The notes beneath the pieces are model-generated. The model was given only the letters and a program-made list of their open reading frames with translations, searched no databases and was not told where the DNA came from. A DNA stretch of 64,000 nucleotides from positions 432,865,080 through 432,929,079 of the forward strand of contig CM068373.1 of the NCBI GenBank assembly GCA_034769895.1. The letters are read 5' to 3'. Of the stretch, positions 12,801-25,718 are shown piece by piece; the first letter of the stretch is position 1, and every line of letters starts with the position of its first letter. Source of the DNA: Magicicada septendecula. Lineage: Eukaryota; Arthropoda; Insecta; Hemiptera; Cicadidae. The position numbers and the translations under genes are program-made.

Positions 12801-13744
12801 GTATACAAATTGGATTGTGATATCGACCCTGCAAGTTCGACAAGACTGACCAAGTAAGTGATTGTTAATGCAAAATATTTGTGTTTTCAGTGCGGAACAA
12901 ACACCACCATTTCAACGAGTCGACGGAAGAACATCCGTATAAATAAACTAACCGAAGTAGAAAATTGCTTCGATAAATAATTTCAGTGCATCAACCGGAC
13001 TTATTCAAGTTGGATTCAACGCTAGGTTGAATTGAACCGGATAAGTCAATAATAATAAAATATTAAACAAAAGTTATTGCAAATTTTAAACAAAAATAAA
13101 CGGGCAGTTAGCACCCCAGAACCCCAAACGACGTTCACTTACAAATTGACGCATACAACGTGAGGCGTAAAAACTACCTACAAATGTTTACTTACAATAT
13201 TAATCACATTGGTGATATCACCATTATCACAGAGTGCTTATTATTTAGTGTTTATTTGTAATTCACTCCCTATTCAATATCATGTCCTCTTGGTCCACTT
13301 TGGTCTATGACTATTTTGATTATTAGTCTATCTCTATTATATTTCATTTTTGTTATTATAATTTTCTGTATCATTTTTTGTGTATGTTATTATTTGTTTA
13401 CTTCATCATTATTCTATGCTTACTTAGCTAATATTACAATATCTTCTTTTGGTTTGTACTTTCTATATTCAATGGTACATTTAATTATATTTACTTTCCT
13501 TAGTTTGTTATTTCATGGGTTTATTTCATATAATTTGTTACTTGGCCAATCACTTGGGTTGGGTCATAGTCATTTCTTTCGTATGCGTTACAGTCATTCT
13601 AGTGCTATTTATTTAAAATTGTTAATTCTTCTTCTTTTATCTACCTTTAGCCGCAAGCTTTTTACTTTATATTCTATGGTATATCTTCCCTTGTATTGGG
13701 CTGCTTTTGGTATCGTAACAATGTGCATGGTATACAGTCATTAG
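9836..13744. other. A-rich then T-rich anonymous region, no supported gene
   Basis: About 9840-11350 is A-rich on the plus strand with little G. A moderately GC-richer patch (11380-11650) contains two CCTAACCT-like words but no telomeric array. From 13245 the strand turns T-rich and an open frame of 145 codons (13307-13744) encodes an almost entirely hydrophobic peptide with no known motif. Given the composition I treat it as non-coding. No terminal repeats were found. Confidence 0.45.
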
Positions 13745-13779
13745 AAGAACGGGGGTGCCCTCAACAACTTATAAGAACT

Positions 13780-14705
13780 ACATAAGGACTACGTAGTGGA
13801 AGAAGAACAGCTGTCAAAAAAGTTGTAAGACATCTCAACAAACGTCTGTCAATCAAGGTATTAAACAAGAATGCAGTATCTCACCTAACCTTTTTAACAT
13901 TTTTGGTGAAGATGTGGTAAGAAAATTGTAACATCTAGTGCACCCCGTATTAAGTTATCACGAGACAGACATTTGAATGTGCTGTTGTTTGTTGGCGACT
14001 TGCCTGGACTTCAAAGTATAGAATCTGATTTGCAAAAATCTGTTACTAAGCCTCATCAGATTTGCAAACAATACTATATAAAAAATGTATTTATAAAGAC
14101 AAAGATAATAGCATTTTGAGGTAAGCACTCAATAAGAACAAAAATAATAATTAGTAATCAAAGCCTAGAACAGATGAGCCACTTCAATTATTTGAGAACT
14201 GATATAGGGTATGATGGAAATGATGACTTGCTGTTAAGTTATGTAAGTTTAAGTAAAACAATCAAACGTATTTTTAGACACAAGGTAAGTTGAAATCCAA
14301 ATTTAAAGTTTTATAAAGTTACGGTAGTTCCTGTACTGTCCTGTGGCTGTGAATTATGGACAACAACCAAGAAACAAGACAGTGGAATACAGGCTTCATA
14401 AATGGTATTCTTAAGGAAAGTTAAAAGGTGTTTTAAACTTGAACGTATAAAAATTAAGCCATGAGAAAAGAGTTACAAGTTTTTAACTTAAATGAAAAAT
14501 TAAAACATTACATGTAACGGTAAAAAGAACACTAAGAGAGAATGATAGATTCTAGACTGGCCAAACAAGTCAGGAAACACAAATCTATATGACACAGGTG
14601 TGTGAGTATACCCTGGAAGAGATGGCTGGAGTAATTTAGAAGGCGGAACAGGCAGCACCTTCCTTATGCCCTGATATGAAGATGATGATGGTGACATAGT
14701 AAATA
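13780..14705 (+). pseudogene. Non-LTR retrotransposon reverse transcriptase, 3-prime fragment A
   Basis: Translation in shifting plus frames gives the order of a non-LTR (RTE-like arthropod) reverse transcriptase. First comes the QG.KQ.CS.SP.LFN block (about 13853-13900). A degraded catalytic FADD box follows (reads FVGD, about 13987-13998), then SDLQKSV and an SLEQMSHFNYL palm/thumb block (about 14160-14190). KFYKVTVVPVLSCGCELW comes next (about 14309-14365), then the QVFNLNEK-type tail, ending near 14700. The frame is broken several times and the catalytic aspartate pair is lost, so it is dead. The endonuclease and first half of RT are absent, as expected for 5-prime truncated target-primed insertions. 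Assignment to RTE rather than another clade with the same tail is uncertain. Confidence 0.75.
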
Positions 14706-14720
14706 GTGTACCAAACTAGG

Positions 14721-17700
14721 TTTAAAACTACAACACCCTCTGTCATCCACTTTAGTATATAGTGTATATAGTATATAAATACACCGTAATTTAAATTTAT
14801 TTTTAAAATAATCAATATGGTTAGGAAATATTTCAGTTTATGGTTATTCTTGTGCAACGTGGGTGGCAAATACACTGGAAGCTTCAAACGTAAAGAAAAT
14901 GTCTACGCTTTTTCAGAAAATACGGTTATATTTTCAGCTTCCAAGGTGGTCTTACAAGCTCGTAAAGATGTTCTCAAGTGTACTGTAACTCTAATGTAAA
15001 ACTAAGTATTTATACTTTTTCAACAACTAGTGACCAACTAGAAACATCTCTTACTACACTCCAAAGTATATAAGGTGATATTTCCTAAAACTATGACAGG
15101 TAAACAGAGTAATTACAAGATACTATTTTTATATATTATGGTAAATCAAAATAGAACCCGATTATGTAGTATACACTGATCTTCACTGCGCCTGATTAAT
15201 CATAAGGAATATTTAAATGAAGAAAGAGTGACGTCGTCAAGCTAAGCTTATTATTTCCTATCCAATGCATAGCAGACTGACAATGGTTTCCTTGAAAGCT
15301 AATTTTATCCCCCATAATAATTTTTATATTACATTACATCAACAATTTTTAGTTTTCATAGTGATTTTTAAAACATTTTGGACCTAGCAAGGAAATTTTG
15401 TAGCACGTGTCTTTGACATATAGTCAGTGAAAACGTAGGACAAGTAACACAGCAATGACGGATACTTTATATTTGTATTAAAGCAACTGTATTGCTATGT
15501 GAAGAGCAACCTGGAGAGGAACCTGACCTACCGTTATACCACAATAAATGAACGGTTAACATTATTTTTTAATTATTGCAGTACACAAACCGCTGGAAAT
15601 AAAACTCACTGACTAAAATCACGTTAGCCGATGTCTCAGGGTTCACACTTATCACAGGTATAAAATTACCTATAACTCATCGATATCTCTACGATTTTCA
15701 GCAGTATTCTTAAATATATTATTTGCATCTTTCTATATATCTCATTATCATGACTCATCTGATTCCTGCACGAAATAAACAGTGCATACTACTTTACCAG
15801 TTACAGATTTCATTATCCAGCGTTCTCACAATTATGTACTAAGTCTATTATATTATATACTATTATAGTCTATTCGTACTATATATAAAAACGTTACAGA
15901 ATAAGTTGTGAGAAATTCCTACACAATTGACAATTTTTTAACAGACAACGTCATAGGAAGTCTACACTCTGTGAGTCCAGAAAAAAGGTTCACATACTCA
16001 TTAGGCAGAACAAAAAATAATTTTCCTGAATGACAGTGCATATATAATTATATTATATATTTTTACTAAACAGTAACATAAAAGCATGTAGCTTACAGCT
16101 CTGATATATTTAATTTATTGTTAACTCTATTTTAATAGGAAAACCAAAAGTCTGCAGAGAAACGTGGTTGATAAACATTTACGTCGATTACACTGTACAC
16201 TGTGCTTTAAGTATCGTGATATCGTGGTTTTTAAGTTTTAAAGTATCGTGTTTTTAGTATCATAATAAAAACCAACAATAAAAACTAGTAAATTAAGAAA
16301 TTTTGTAATTAAAATTGTGTTTAATACACTACAAGAAATAAGCAAATCATTAACTTGTTTTTTGAACTACGCATTTTTGCGTGAGATTCCGTGAGTCCTC
16401 TAGGATTCCTTTATTACACAATTAATAATAGGTTTGTTAATCATTTGAGGACAGGCATTTTTACACTGGTACTTGCAAAAAGACGTAAGCCGTTGTTGCT
16501 CTTTTTATATTGGCTGTAATTTTTCTTCATCCTCTTTCACATATGAAACACACTTATATAGAAATAGTGTTTTTTAAAGGTTTAATTTGGGGATACAGGA
16601 TATAGTATAACATAGTGTATTAACTACTTTCTAAATAAAAATATTAATAAAATATTAAAATGGTGTGCTACTTGAGAGATAAAATTGTATTCAACTCACT
16701 GCTTGTCTCACAAAAAAATCTTTGGGACTCTAACCTGCCATAGTTGATATCCGTATATTATATTAGTCTGTATGAAAAAAAATTAAAACTCTGTCTGTAA
16801 TAGAAGAACAGATAATAGCATAAACGTATGTACTATACGCGGCAAAATACACGGAGTTTATAGCGTATAACGTAAAAACTCACGCAACGCTAAAGTTCAA
16901 ATCAACTTTTCGGATTTAGTACACAGTTATTTTAATAAAAACACTCATAAAACCACACTAAATAAACGTAGAATTACGTTTATTTAACAACATTACTTAT
17001 AAGAGCAGGAGCATGATAAAAAACTACGTAATTATAACCAACCCAAACGCCAGCAGCGATAAACAACACAAGAACACTGTCATTTCAATATCATGTAACC
17101 TCTATCTAGTGGTTGGAATTAAAACTATGGATGTTTACCATCTGACACGTTGACAGCACTTGTCCGATATATCGGACGTCGGCTCTCAAACGGTTAAAAG
17201 TGAAACGGTTGTAAATGGTTGAAACATTAACCATTTATATACTTTACAGACTTTAATGTAAACCAAAATTCAGACTACGTTTAATTATACGCAGTTTACA
17301 GGATTATAAGATCTGATTCGCTCAAATTATATTTAATAACCCTAAATACACATTCAGAGTCAGGAAATTATTCAATTCAGAGATTGACTAAAACTGCAAT
17401 AATCAACCTACTATGAAATAAGTCGACATGCTCTGCCTTTGCAAGGTATTATCCGGAAATCAATTAAATTTTTATGTCTAACCCAGGATAGGAATATTCG
17501 TGCCGTAGATAGAATAATTCTATTATTATTGTATAATAATATACAATTATTGTGCGCGTATGTTCACCACACGTGTTTTAATTTTTCATCTTTTTTTGTC
17601 AAAAGAGTCTTTATTATTTTACCAATCTCCAAAATCAAATACACAACCATTAAGCAAATACTGGAGGGAAATCAAAATGCTTTTATGAGGGAATGTACCT

Positions 17701-20700
17701 AATCAGTATAATTAACAGTATCTGTAGACTCACTGTGTCAACATTTGAATACGTTGCTTCTGAGCTCATTAACAGGACTGTATTTACTTTCATTTTACCG
17801 TGCACTGTAACAGGGACGTTTTAATTAACTTTAAAATAAAATACATCTCACAGAGATTAATGCAGTTCTTTAATGAACGTTAACACTAACAGTGATATAA
17901 TTATTTGATTTGAATTGTCCATTAAGGTAACTGTATAGAAGTGTAACTTGTTTCACAAAGAAATTAATTAATAAAATGTAGTTTCTTAATTCTTTTATCT
18001 CCTTCTAACTAGTTTTCTCAAAAGCTATCTTTCTCTCTCTCACTCTCTCTATTTCTCTCTCTCACACACGCACACACAGATATATAATATCGTGGCGTTA
18101 GTGGTAAATCTACCCAAGTCCACTTATGTTTAATTTACGGAAAACTGAAATTAAAGACTTTAAGTTCAATTATACATAATAACAATAATTTTCAAGGTTA
18201 ATTTTTTTTTGTATCGGGCATCTAAGGACTACATGCCAATTTCAATTCTTTACTATGTGTTCTTTTCTTTTTCTCTAATATTCTTTCATCTGTTCACTGT
18301 GTCTCTTGTTCCTGTCTTCATTCCACTTTGTGATTTCTCTCTCCTACTCTGGACTCCTTCGATTTTTAACACTTTTTTCCGAAAAACGTCTCTTTTAATT
18401 GCTTCTTCTGCATGTATATTATTTTTTCTAAATCCTTTTGGACTTCTTTAATCCAACTTGATGTTGACTTCTTCCGTCACAGATATTTAAAGATTTGCTT
18501 TGTCAACCTATTGTCGACCATTCTATATAAATGTCCAAAAAATAATAGTATTCTTTTTCTCATTGTTAATCTTAAAGTTAATTTTTATTATTAATAGAGT
18601 TTTTTATTGATTACATACATGTAAAATAATAAAAAGAAAAAGAGACACGCATAAAAAGTTGTTTTTTAAAGTTCTTGAAATATCATAAAAAGGTGAACTT
18701 GGGCAGTTTTACCACTTACCCTTGACACACGAAATTATCAAACTACTATTACCCTTATTGAGCTGATTTACCGTATACGGAAGTTAAACGTATGGAACCT
18801 AAATCATTCAGTATCCATTTAGGCCTACCCTTGTACTGAAAACCTTTACATCGTACTGTGACTAAAAATTTTGTAAGTAATACGTTTTCGAAAGTAATAC
18901 GTTTTCGAAAGTAATACGGCAGCACAAAAGTAACATTTCCGGTTACAAAGCGTTGTGATTGATCGTTAACGTACCTGTCATCTTAACGAAGATCGTCTGC
19001 ACGCGCCTTTTGGTGATGCGGTAGAGAGTCCACTGTCTCTTAGACTTCAAGGCCGTCTCAGTCTTTGTCGTATTCCCTAAACTCAAAGCCTACTTTGAAA
19101 CTTGTTGGTGAGAGTAACAGTCCCTCTATGTAAAGATGTGGGATGGAATAAGGAGCAGAGAAACTGTATGTGTACTGGTGTCTAAATATACATTTTTACA
19201 CAAATGAAGGATCTTCTCTTTTTGTATTTTACTGTATTTATATGTACTGTTTTCCTGGGTATGTTCCTATATATTATGCTGTCACACGATACCAATCTCA
19301 ACCATCCTTTGATAGGAATATATCTTGAGCAGAATAGTCTATTCACTATTCTGTAATCTACCCAGTGACACTGCTCTATAAACACTTATCTCGACATACA
19401 TGAACTGATTTCTGCGGGCAAAACTCATCCCCGGTACCATCCTTTCTGCTGGCGACTATAGAACCATTATTAGTTGGTAGTTTGGGAAATAAACTTTTCA
19501 TTTTGTAAAAGTGTTTGTTACAAGCCTAAAACTATTTCTACCATTTCGTAGTGCAGAAGGTTCTCATCTGTACCAACACGTGAATGAGAATCTATTTATA
19601 AACAGAAGTAACACTGTTGCACATCGCTACAGAGTAAATTTTTCGATTAGCGCTGTCAAGCTTCGCTGCTCACCATCAGATCGGAAAAAATACGATAATG
19701 GAAGCGACAACTTCTTTATACCCTCCACTTTCCCCACAGCGCGTACACATTTATGAAAACAAGTATTAACGTGAACGGCCTTATTTTTTGACTACTAACT
19801 CACTGGCGGTTTCAGTCACCCGTGTCGGTATTTCTAACTTCTTTCTAGTACATTCTGGGTGTGTGTGTGAGTGAGTGTTCATCCTTCTTTACCTAACGTT
19901 TCAAAACCTCTCTCATTCATTACTTTTAACTACACGTTCCCTTTTGCCATAGTTTTGGTATGCATTATATTGTCAAAACCTTTCCTCTGTCTTTCAATAA
20001 TTCTAACGTAAACAACAACGCTAGTCCAGTCCTAAGACTTCTAATGGAGTCCTATCACCCTCTATGACCGCGGTCACTCACCCTTTCCAGTTAGTTACCC
20101 TTATTAATTAAATTTGTTTGCAGGCCTAAGCACATAAACCAAGTAATTATTTACAGTTTTCTCAATTAATTGTAATCCTATTATTAATATAGTTGGAAAC
20201 ATAACTTAAAGCATAATTATAGGGTTAATAACAAACTTTGGACTAAAAATCCCTAATAATATTTTGCATACCAAATGGAAAATCAATTAATAAAATCCCT
20301 TTAGCCAATTCCTGTAGATAGTGTGACACCTTTCTGGAAAGACGTGCACAGTACAAATAACTTCCAATTTCCGGCTTTTATATTGGTCTCCTGCTTACAT
20401 ACGAGATTTGATAAAAAGTTCATGCAATTCTTGTTTATATTTAAATTATCCCTTTATTCATCGACACTTATACCGCTCCCTTCAAAGTAGGCCTCCCTTC
20501 ATATTTAAACTATGATCTTCAATCTGGCATTGTAGAATGTCAAAAAATTGCCTAATAAAGACGACTTACCCAATTATCTGTGAAATCTAAACTATGCATC
20601 AAATAGTGCTAACATTTTAGACGATGTGTCACTAACATGTGTACCAACATTACTTAAAAACAGTTTTTTAACCAGACACTTGTAGCGGTAGAAATTTACA

Positions 20701-22423
20701 AAATTTCACAAACTTTTTGATCAAACTTTTTATCATAAATTGATAAGTGCAAAAAATAACGCATCTTACCCTTTGAGTACCAGCCTCATACTGACCGCGA
20801 CAGCTTGCTAAGTCTGTGTTATAGCTGGGAAAAAGGGCACACTAACGCCTTGAGATGTTTCCAATACGTTGCAGCTTAATCGAAGAAACAATAAAGCTGC
20901 AAGAGAGTTTTAAAACGTGCTGAACATTCCGCATTCGCAGAACAGTTTATTACATAATACGTCTCTAACAATATAACGCACAACTATCTACAGATACAGA
21001 GCACTTTCTCCTTCTAAAATCTGTGTGCTCCAATCTGGCAATTCGTCTTCAGTTCTCTGTTCTAAGTTTAACTCTGGAGCCTACCTCTGTATCACTCCAT
21101 CGCCGCGCAGATACCAGTTTTTAATTCCACTTTACTCTTCCAGTTTAGTCTTATCTTCTGCTTATTATCTTCAGCAACCATTATCTTTCCTGAAAATTGT
21201 GTCCTTTCATTACTCAAGCTCTTGGGTTTCCTTTACGCCTATATTTAGTTTACTTGCAGTCAATTCTTCCCCCCAGTTTCAGATTCGGCAGCTTTACACG
21301 CTTTAACGGAGGAACAAGGTGCAACCTCTCTATGAAAAACACAGTTGATGGCAAAAGAAGTTAGTACTTCCCGTTCCGCTCCTATTTAGCATCCCACACC
21401 AAGAGTTCCTGTTTTTTTTTATTTGTCGATTCTTTCTCCAGAGTCTGTCACCTGCTTAATCAAATAATTGGCTTTCCCTACCCTTAGGAACGGTAAAGGA
21501 AACCGTTACCTCCCCTTACATAGCTTTCAGGTCTACATCATTTAAATGCACTCTAAACTCTAAGCCTTTATTATGTCATTGTCAAATTTAAAATGTCTAC
21601 AACGAGGGCTTGGTGGCCTGAACTTCAGGAGGCTTAACCGTAAGCGTACGCTAACATTTTGATGAGGCTTCCAGTTGTAGTCTGTAAAATAAAAGTGCAC
21701 AATTAAAGTTGAAATCTGAAACTAATTTAGTATGCGGTGATACAAGAAGGATAATATACGGTAAGTTTCATCCATCCAACTTTAATGCGGTAAGTTTACT
21801 TTCAACAAATATATTAACAGTAACGGGTCTTCAGATCTTGTCAAACGTAGAGGAGTTTAGCGTTTACACTCTTCTTTATGTCTTTTAACCTTCTACTAAT
21901 CTGCTTGAAGTCGTCATGTTCACTCTCCTTGGTACATCTCCGCCTTCTGTGGTCTCCCATCGTTCAAATAGTTCCCATCGTTTTCCATAGCGCTCTTGGC
22001 CTTTACATTGTTTATATCGTATACATTTTTTCCTCCCTCCGTTGTAACGACAATGCAATACTAGGAGTTTCTGACTCTAATCTGATGAAACAGGCTTATT
22101 GACATAGCTGGTAAGTGATTTTGGAGGTTCGAGCTCGGGAGCGTAAACCAGAGCGTCTGAGCTATCCGGTGGATTGCCAGTCGTAGCATTCGTAGTAGTC
22201 TTTGCCTGCCTCCAACCCTGTCATTCAATTGAGTTACAGATACGTGCACTGAAAATCTTATTTGGAATTCTTCGAGAGCAGCAGGACACGCCAATCTAAT
22301 CAGTATGTCTATACCAATGTTAAAACACTCTCCAGAACGCTGTGTCTCACAGATACCGATTATAGAACCTTAATTCAAGTGTTTTTATTTATTCCGCGTA
22401 GGTGCAGTAGCTGTCAGACGTAT
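14721..22423. other. Long AT-rich region without recognised genes
   Basis: I see only short, domain-free open frames, mostly hydrophobic or T-rich. Minor items: a CT/CA microsatellite (18028-18079), 2.5 copies of a ~19-bp GTAATACGTTTTCGAAA unit (about 18876-18918), and a pyrimidine-rich stretch at 21000-22050. A host intron or intergenic DNA would look like this; no splice-bounded exon could be supported. Confidence 0.5.
18028..18079 (+). repeat. CT/CA-rich microsatellite
   Basis: Alternating CT units passing into CACACA. Confidence 0.85.
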
Positions 22424-22948
22424 TGTTACGACGTTCTCACGGATCGTCTTGTTGTGCAGTGGAAATAAATTACAGACACCAATGAAATCACGAATCACCA
22501 GCTTTAATTAGTCACAAATAACAATTTCCAATCAACAAGGCACTTTCATACAATAACTGAAGTTAAATTTGTCTACACGCAATAATAATTGTCAACTATT
22601 TGAGTTCTGCACGAATTATAACGCAATAATAACTTTCCACTAATCCTCAACAATTACTTGATACGCACTCTACAATATCACATAAGCACGCCAGGTGTAA
22701 ACTTCTAAGCCGGCCGTAAACCTTTATATACATCCTGCAAAAGGTCCAGAATAATTTTTCCATTGTTTTGACATAATGGCGGCATAATTTGCGTAGTTAA
22801 GAATGTTCTAACAGTCTGGAAGCTACTTGAGTGCACGGCCTTGCCAGAGACACTGCGCCTGCGCGGCTAGCCGAGAAACGTTTACAACTCTTACTTAACT
22901 GCACCTGCCGACTTTTCGAGAGCATTACGTAATATTGTCGTAGCAATA
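22424..22948 (+). repeat. L1-family LTR-like repeat, copy b
   Basis: About 525 bp beginning TGTTACGACG and ending near GTAGCAATA (expected terminal CA mutated). Shares with copy a the GACACCAAT, CCAGCTTTAATTAGTCACA, CACGCAATAATA and TAAGCCGGCCG landmarks and a TTTATATA box near 22723. The flanks GTAT and TATA are not a clear duplication. Confidence 0.7.
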
Positions 22949-23469
22949 TATATTTTTTGTAACACCTATTCGGCAGGGATTTAAAGATAGACCGAGTAAA
23001 ATTGCTTTATATTTTTATCTGTTCAGTAGATCAAGTATGAAACGGTTTTAAAATACTGAAGATACGTTGTCTAGTGAGTGTTTCCATCAAACGTTGTGAC
23101 TTTGATCTAAACAAGCTCTGTTAAGGAAATTCATTTTCTCCACTAACTTACTTCTTGTTTCATTTTTTTTTTTTTTTTTTAACAGCACAGCTTGTTTAGC
23201 AATCTTTTTTAATGCACACTCTCTTAAACTAGCCAATTTTGGTTTTTATTTGTTCTTCCGTATTTAGAATTTGTGAAAGTTTGGCGCATATTATCCTAAG
23301 TTAGATACTCTAACCTCTTCTCAACTTATACCATTACGTAATTTTCCCAAGTCTCCACGTAGGGGACTGACATCTAACTTTCAACTACTCTGCTACTGTA
23401 TCAGTGCTTTTACGTCTTCTAATTTCCATTTCTGTTTATTCGTTTTTTAAGATATGATCAGAGGATGGA
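22949..23469. other. AT-rich spacer
   Basis: Nothing recognised except a T run near 23165-23180. Confidence 0.5.
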
Positions 23470-23840
23470 AAATAAAAATTTTGAAGAGGATATACGTATG
23501 GAGGTGTACTAGATGCCGGAATGTGGTGTATGAGAACAAATGCCAAATTGTACGAACTAAACAAGGAACAGGACATAGTCACAATAATGAAACAAGGTAG
23601 AATTAGGTGGGCAGGTCACGTACAAAGAATTGCAGAGGAAAGGACAGTGTGAAAAAGCATTCTTTGCTAGACCAGAAAGAAGAAGAGCAAGAGCGAGGCC
23701 AAGAAAAACGAGCGTGGACGATGTAGATGAATACTGACAAGGAGAGGGGGGTCAGAAGGTGGTGAAGAGTCGCGCAGGATAGAGAGGAGTAGAAGTACGC
23801 CATTCTGGAGGCCAGAGCTCTTCATGAGCTGTAGCGGCGT
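23470..23840 (+). pseudogene. Non-LTR retrotransposon C-terminal tail, fragment B
   Basis: Frame-shifting translation gives the usual end of an RTE-type endonuclease/reverse-transcriptase polyprotein. It runs from an LKRIY start and a KLYELNKEQDIVTIMKQGRI block through RWAGHVQRIAEER (about 23608-23646) and an RRRARARPRK-like basic run, to EARALHEL before a stop near 23831. At least two in-frame stops and two frameshifts are present. The RT core lies outside the fragment. It is a 5-prime truncated dead copy with no partner nearby. Confidence 0.75.
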
Positions 23841-23849
23841 AGAGTAAGT

Positions 23850-24815
23850 ATTTATTTGTTTATTGCATACGTTTCATCGTGTTTTCCTTCAGATAAGAGC
23901 ACAAGTTTGTTTGTCTTTATTTTACTAATAGAATTTTTTTGTTTTGTAACAAGGATGATTTCTACGGTTCACCCGATTTGAATGATCGAAAATATTAATA
24001 CTAAAACAAGGAAAAAAGGCAAATGACAGGAAAGAAAACTATCAATAATAACTGTTGTGCCACTTTTATTAATGACAGTGAGACATGTTGGTCTACTACT
24101 GTTGTAATGTTTACTTTGTAACCCGCTAAAAACGGTGAGGCATTAATTTGACTATGTCTATGTTGATGGGTTTCCCTCTGACAAAATGTCCTTTGTGAAA
24201 GCATTTTTCGCTGCGTCACCGGCCATAATCATGGCATTTGTTTGATAAAATGACAAATAACAAGCGTATAGTGTACGTATAGAATATGTCACTGCGGCAA
24301 ATGAATTTTGCACGTGAACACATTGAAAGCGCATTTCAAACAGATTTGCATTGTAATGTTTGCAGTGGAACATTTGAAATTACACCATGTTTTGAATAAT
24401 TGCTTGTCGTTTGTACAAAAAATTTGTCGACATATTGCAGAAACGTTCACATCATTATAAGTAAAAATTATATTATGTGTGCTTACGATAGTGTTGTCTA
24501 CGAAAACATTAAGAAGTGTATAGTGCATATCCCTCTGTATTCAAAGATATAACGTAGTTCAACTAAAATTGATGGCAACAATAAGACACTGGCTGTTTGA
24601 AGTAAACAGACTTTTCATTGCTCTCTCTACCACACTCTCTTTCCCTCCCTCATTTCTCTCTGTATAAGTTGAGATACACCATTCCGAGACGCTGGTAAAC
24701 ACGGCGTTTACATTGTCGCGCAACACACACAGACATACAGACAGAAGTAGTACGAGGAGCTTCACACCCTGGTTTGTGTGCGTTGTTTAGGCCGGAGCCC
24801 GATGAACCCCAGGAT
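23850..24815. other. Anonymous AT-rich region
   Basis: Overlapping minus-strand open frames (24001-24765) contain scattered Cys and His but no properly spaced zinc finger or other domain. No feature is called. Confidence 0.45.
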
Positions 24816-24880
24816 CTAAGAGTGCAATAATTTAATTACCTTCTATCCGTCAGTGACTTCGTTCTAGCTTTTTTTATATA

Positions 24881-24912
24881 GACGCGTTTCGTGACATGTG
24901 TCACATCATCAG
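24881..24912 (-). ncRNA. Hammerhead-like ribozyme core (left pLTR)
   Basis: On the minus strand: CTGATGA, a stem II (GTGAC/GTCAC with a 4-nt loop), then GAAACGCGTC. That gives the conserved CUGAUGA and GAAA elements, a minimal stem III and a GUC cleavage triplet. Known Penelope ribozymes share this minimal stem III. Stem I is weak here (about 2 bp), so single-copy activity is doubtful. Confidence 0.7.
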
Positions 24913-25149
24913 TAATCCTCGTCAAATGTTAAAATTCACATAAAACACATAAAAACACATTTGCACATATTTACTAAATTACAATAACGACACACACATA
25001 ACACGATGTAACTTCGGCTTCGTTGGACCGGTCCGACAGCATTTAAAATGATCTTTTAAATGATTCTTGATCTTTACCTTAAGATCTTTACCTTTAGATT
25101 CTTCTTTTTATCTTAAAGATACAAAGAACATCTACCAAGGAATGATTTA

Positions 25150-25408
25150 GACAAGACCAAATCTAATTATGCGCGCCATCCAATTAGGCATAACCATAAT
25201 TACAAATTTCAATACTAATTTCAAAGCAATCCATGTATGCGGTAAGGGTAGGTTAATGGACGCTCTCGAGGAGTTTGAGATTTATAAATCATTTAAAGAC
25301 AAGAATATCAACAATAACAGTATACTAAACGAACAATTAAGGTTTCAATCTCACTTACTATATGATACAGCCCTAAATATAATCGCGCATGACGGTAATG
25401 ACTGGTGA
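25150..25408 (+). pseudogene. Penelope GIY-YIG domain, C-terminal remnant
   Basis: The frame reads SNYARHPIRHNHNY, then after a one-base shift NTNFKAIHVCGKGRLMDALE followed by EFEIYKSF. It continues through SILNEQLRF and LLYDTAL to a stop at 25406-25408. The pattern N(Y/F)A.H....NH.Y....N...LH....K...L...E.(F/Y)EIY..., ending L(N/L)(E/D)Q.....LYD, is the C-terminal part of the Penelope endonuclease. The GIY and YIG motifs and the RT are absent. Upstream bases 25038-25149 are AT-rich and not clearly coding. Confidence 0.75.
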
Positions 25409-25579
25409 TAAGGATTGACTTAGTTCAATTAGTGGCTCGGCAACTACACGCGCGGTCGGACCGGTCCAACGAAGCCGAAGTTACATCGTGTTATGTGTGT
25501 GTCGTTATTGTAATTTAGTAAATATGTGCAAATGTGTTTTTATGTGTTTTATGTGAATTTTAACATTTGACGAGGATTC

Positions 25580-25611
25580 CTGATGATGTGACACATGTCA
25601 CGAAACGCGTC
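25580..25611 (+). ncRNA. Hammerhead-like ribozyme core (right pLTR)
   Basis: Plus-strand twin of the 24881-24912 motif: CTGATGA, stem II GTGAC/GTCAC, GAAACGCGTC. One base just before CTGATGA differs between the arms (C here, A in the left arm), which removes one stem I pair. Confidence 0.7.
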
Positions 25612-25718
25612 TATATAAAAAACGCTAGAACGAAGTCACTGACGGAGACAAGGTAATTAAATTATTGTGAAAAAGTGACTTGGATACTATATAAAAACAA
25701 AATATAACTAAGAGTGCA

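Larger units (their letters stand above)
24827..25707 (+). mobile_element. Penelope-like element, truncated, with inverted pLTRs
   Basis: An 881-bp insertion bounded by an 11-bp duplication CTAAGAGTGCA (24816-24826 and 25708-25718). Two ~211-bp arms (24827-25037 and 25455-25666) are near-perfect inverted repeats. Each carries a hammerhead-like core next to CGAAACGCGTC, the hallmark of Penelope-like pLTRs. Between the arms is a C-terminal piece of the GIY-YIG endonuclease region. An inverted pLTR at one end of a 5-prime truncated copy is a known Penelope arrangement, formed during target-primed integration. A 41-bp tail (25667-25707) lies outside the right arm, so the right side is the true 3-prime end. 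Confidence 0.85.

Noticed and set aside
13307..13744. 145-codon hydrophobic open frame, possible membrane protein
   Set aside because: T-rich composition alone yields Phe/Leu/Ile/Tyr/Ser-rich frames here; no known family, no splice or promoter evidence.
22118..22190. Possible tRNA-like sequence with GGTTCGAGCTC and a GAGCTATCCGG word
   Set aside because: The B-box-like and A-box-like words are on opposite strands and no cloverleaf could be folded by eye.
24001..24528. Minus-strand Cys/His-containing frames, possible zinc fingers
   Set aside because: Cys and His spacing does not match C2H2 or other finger consensus; frames are short and overlapping.
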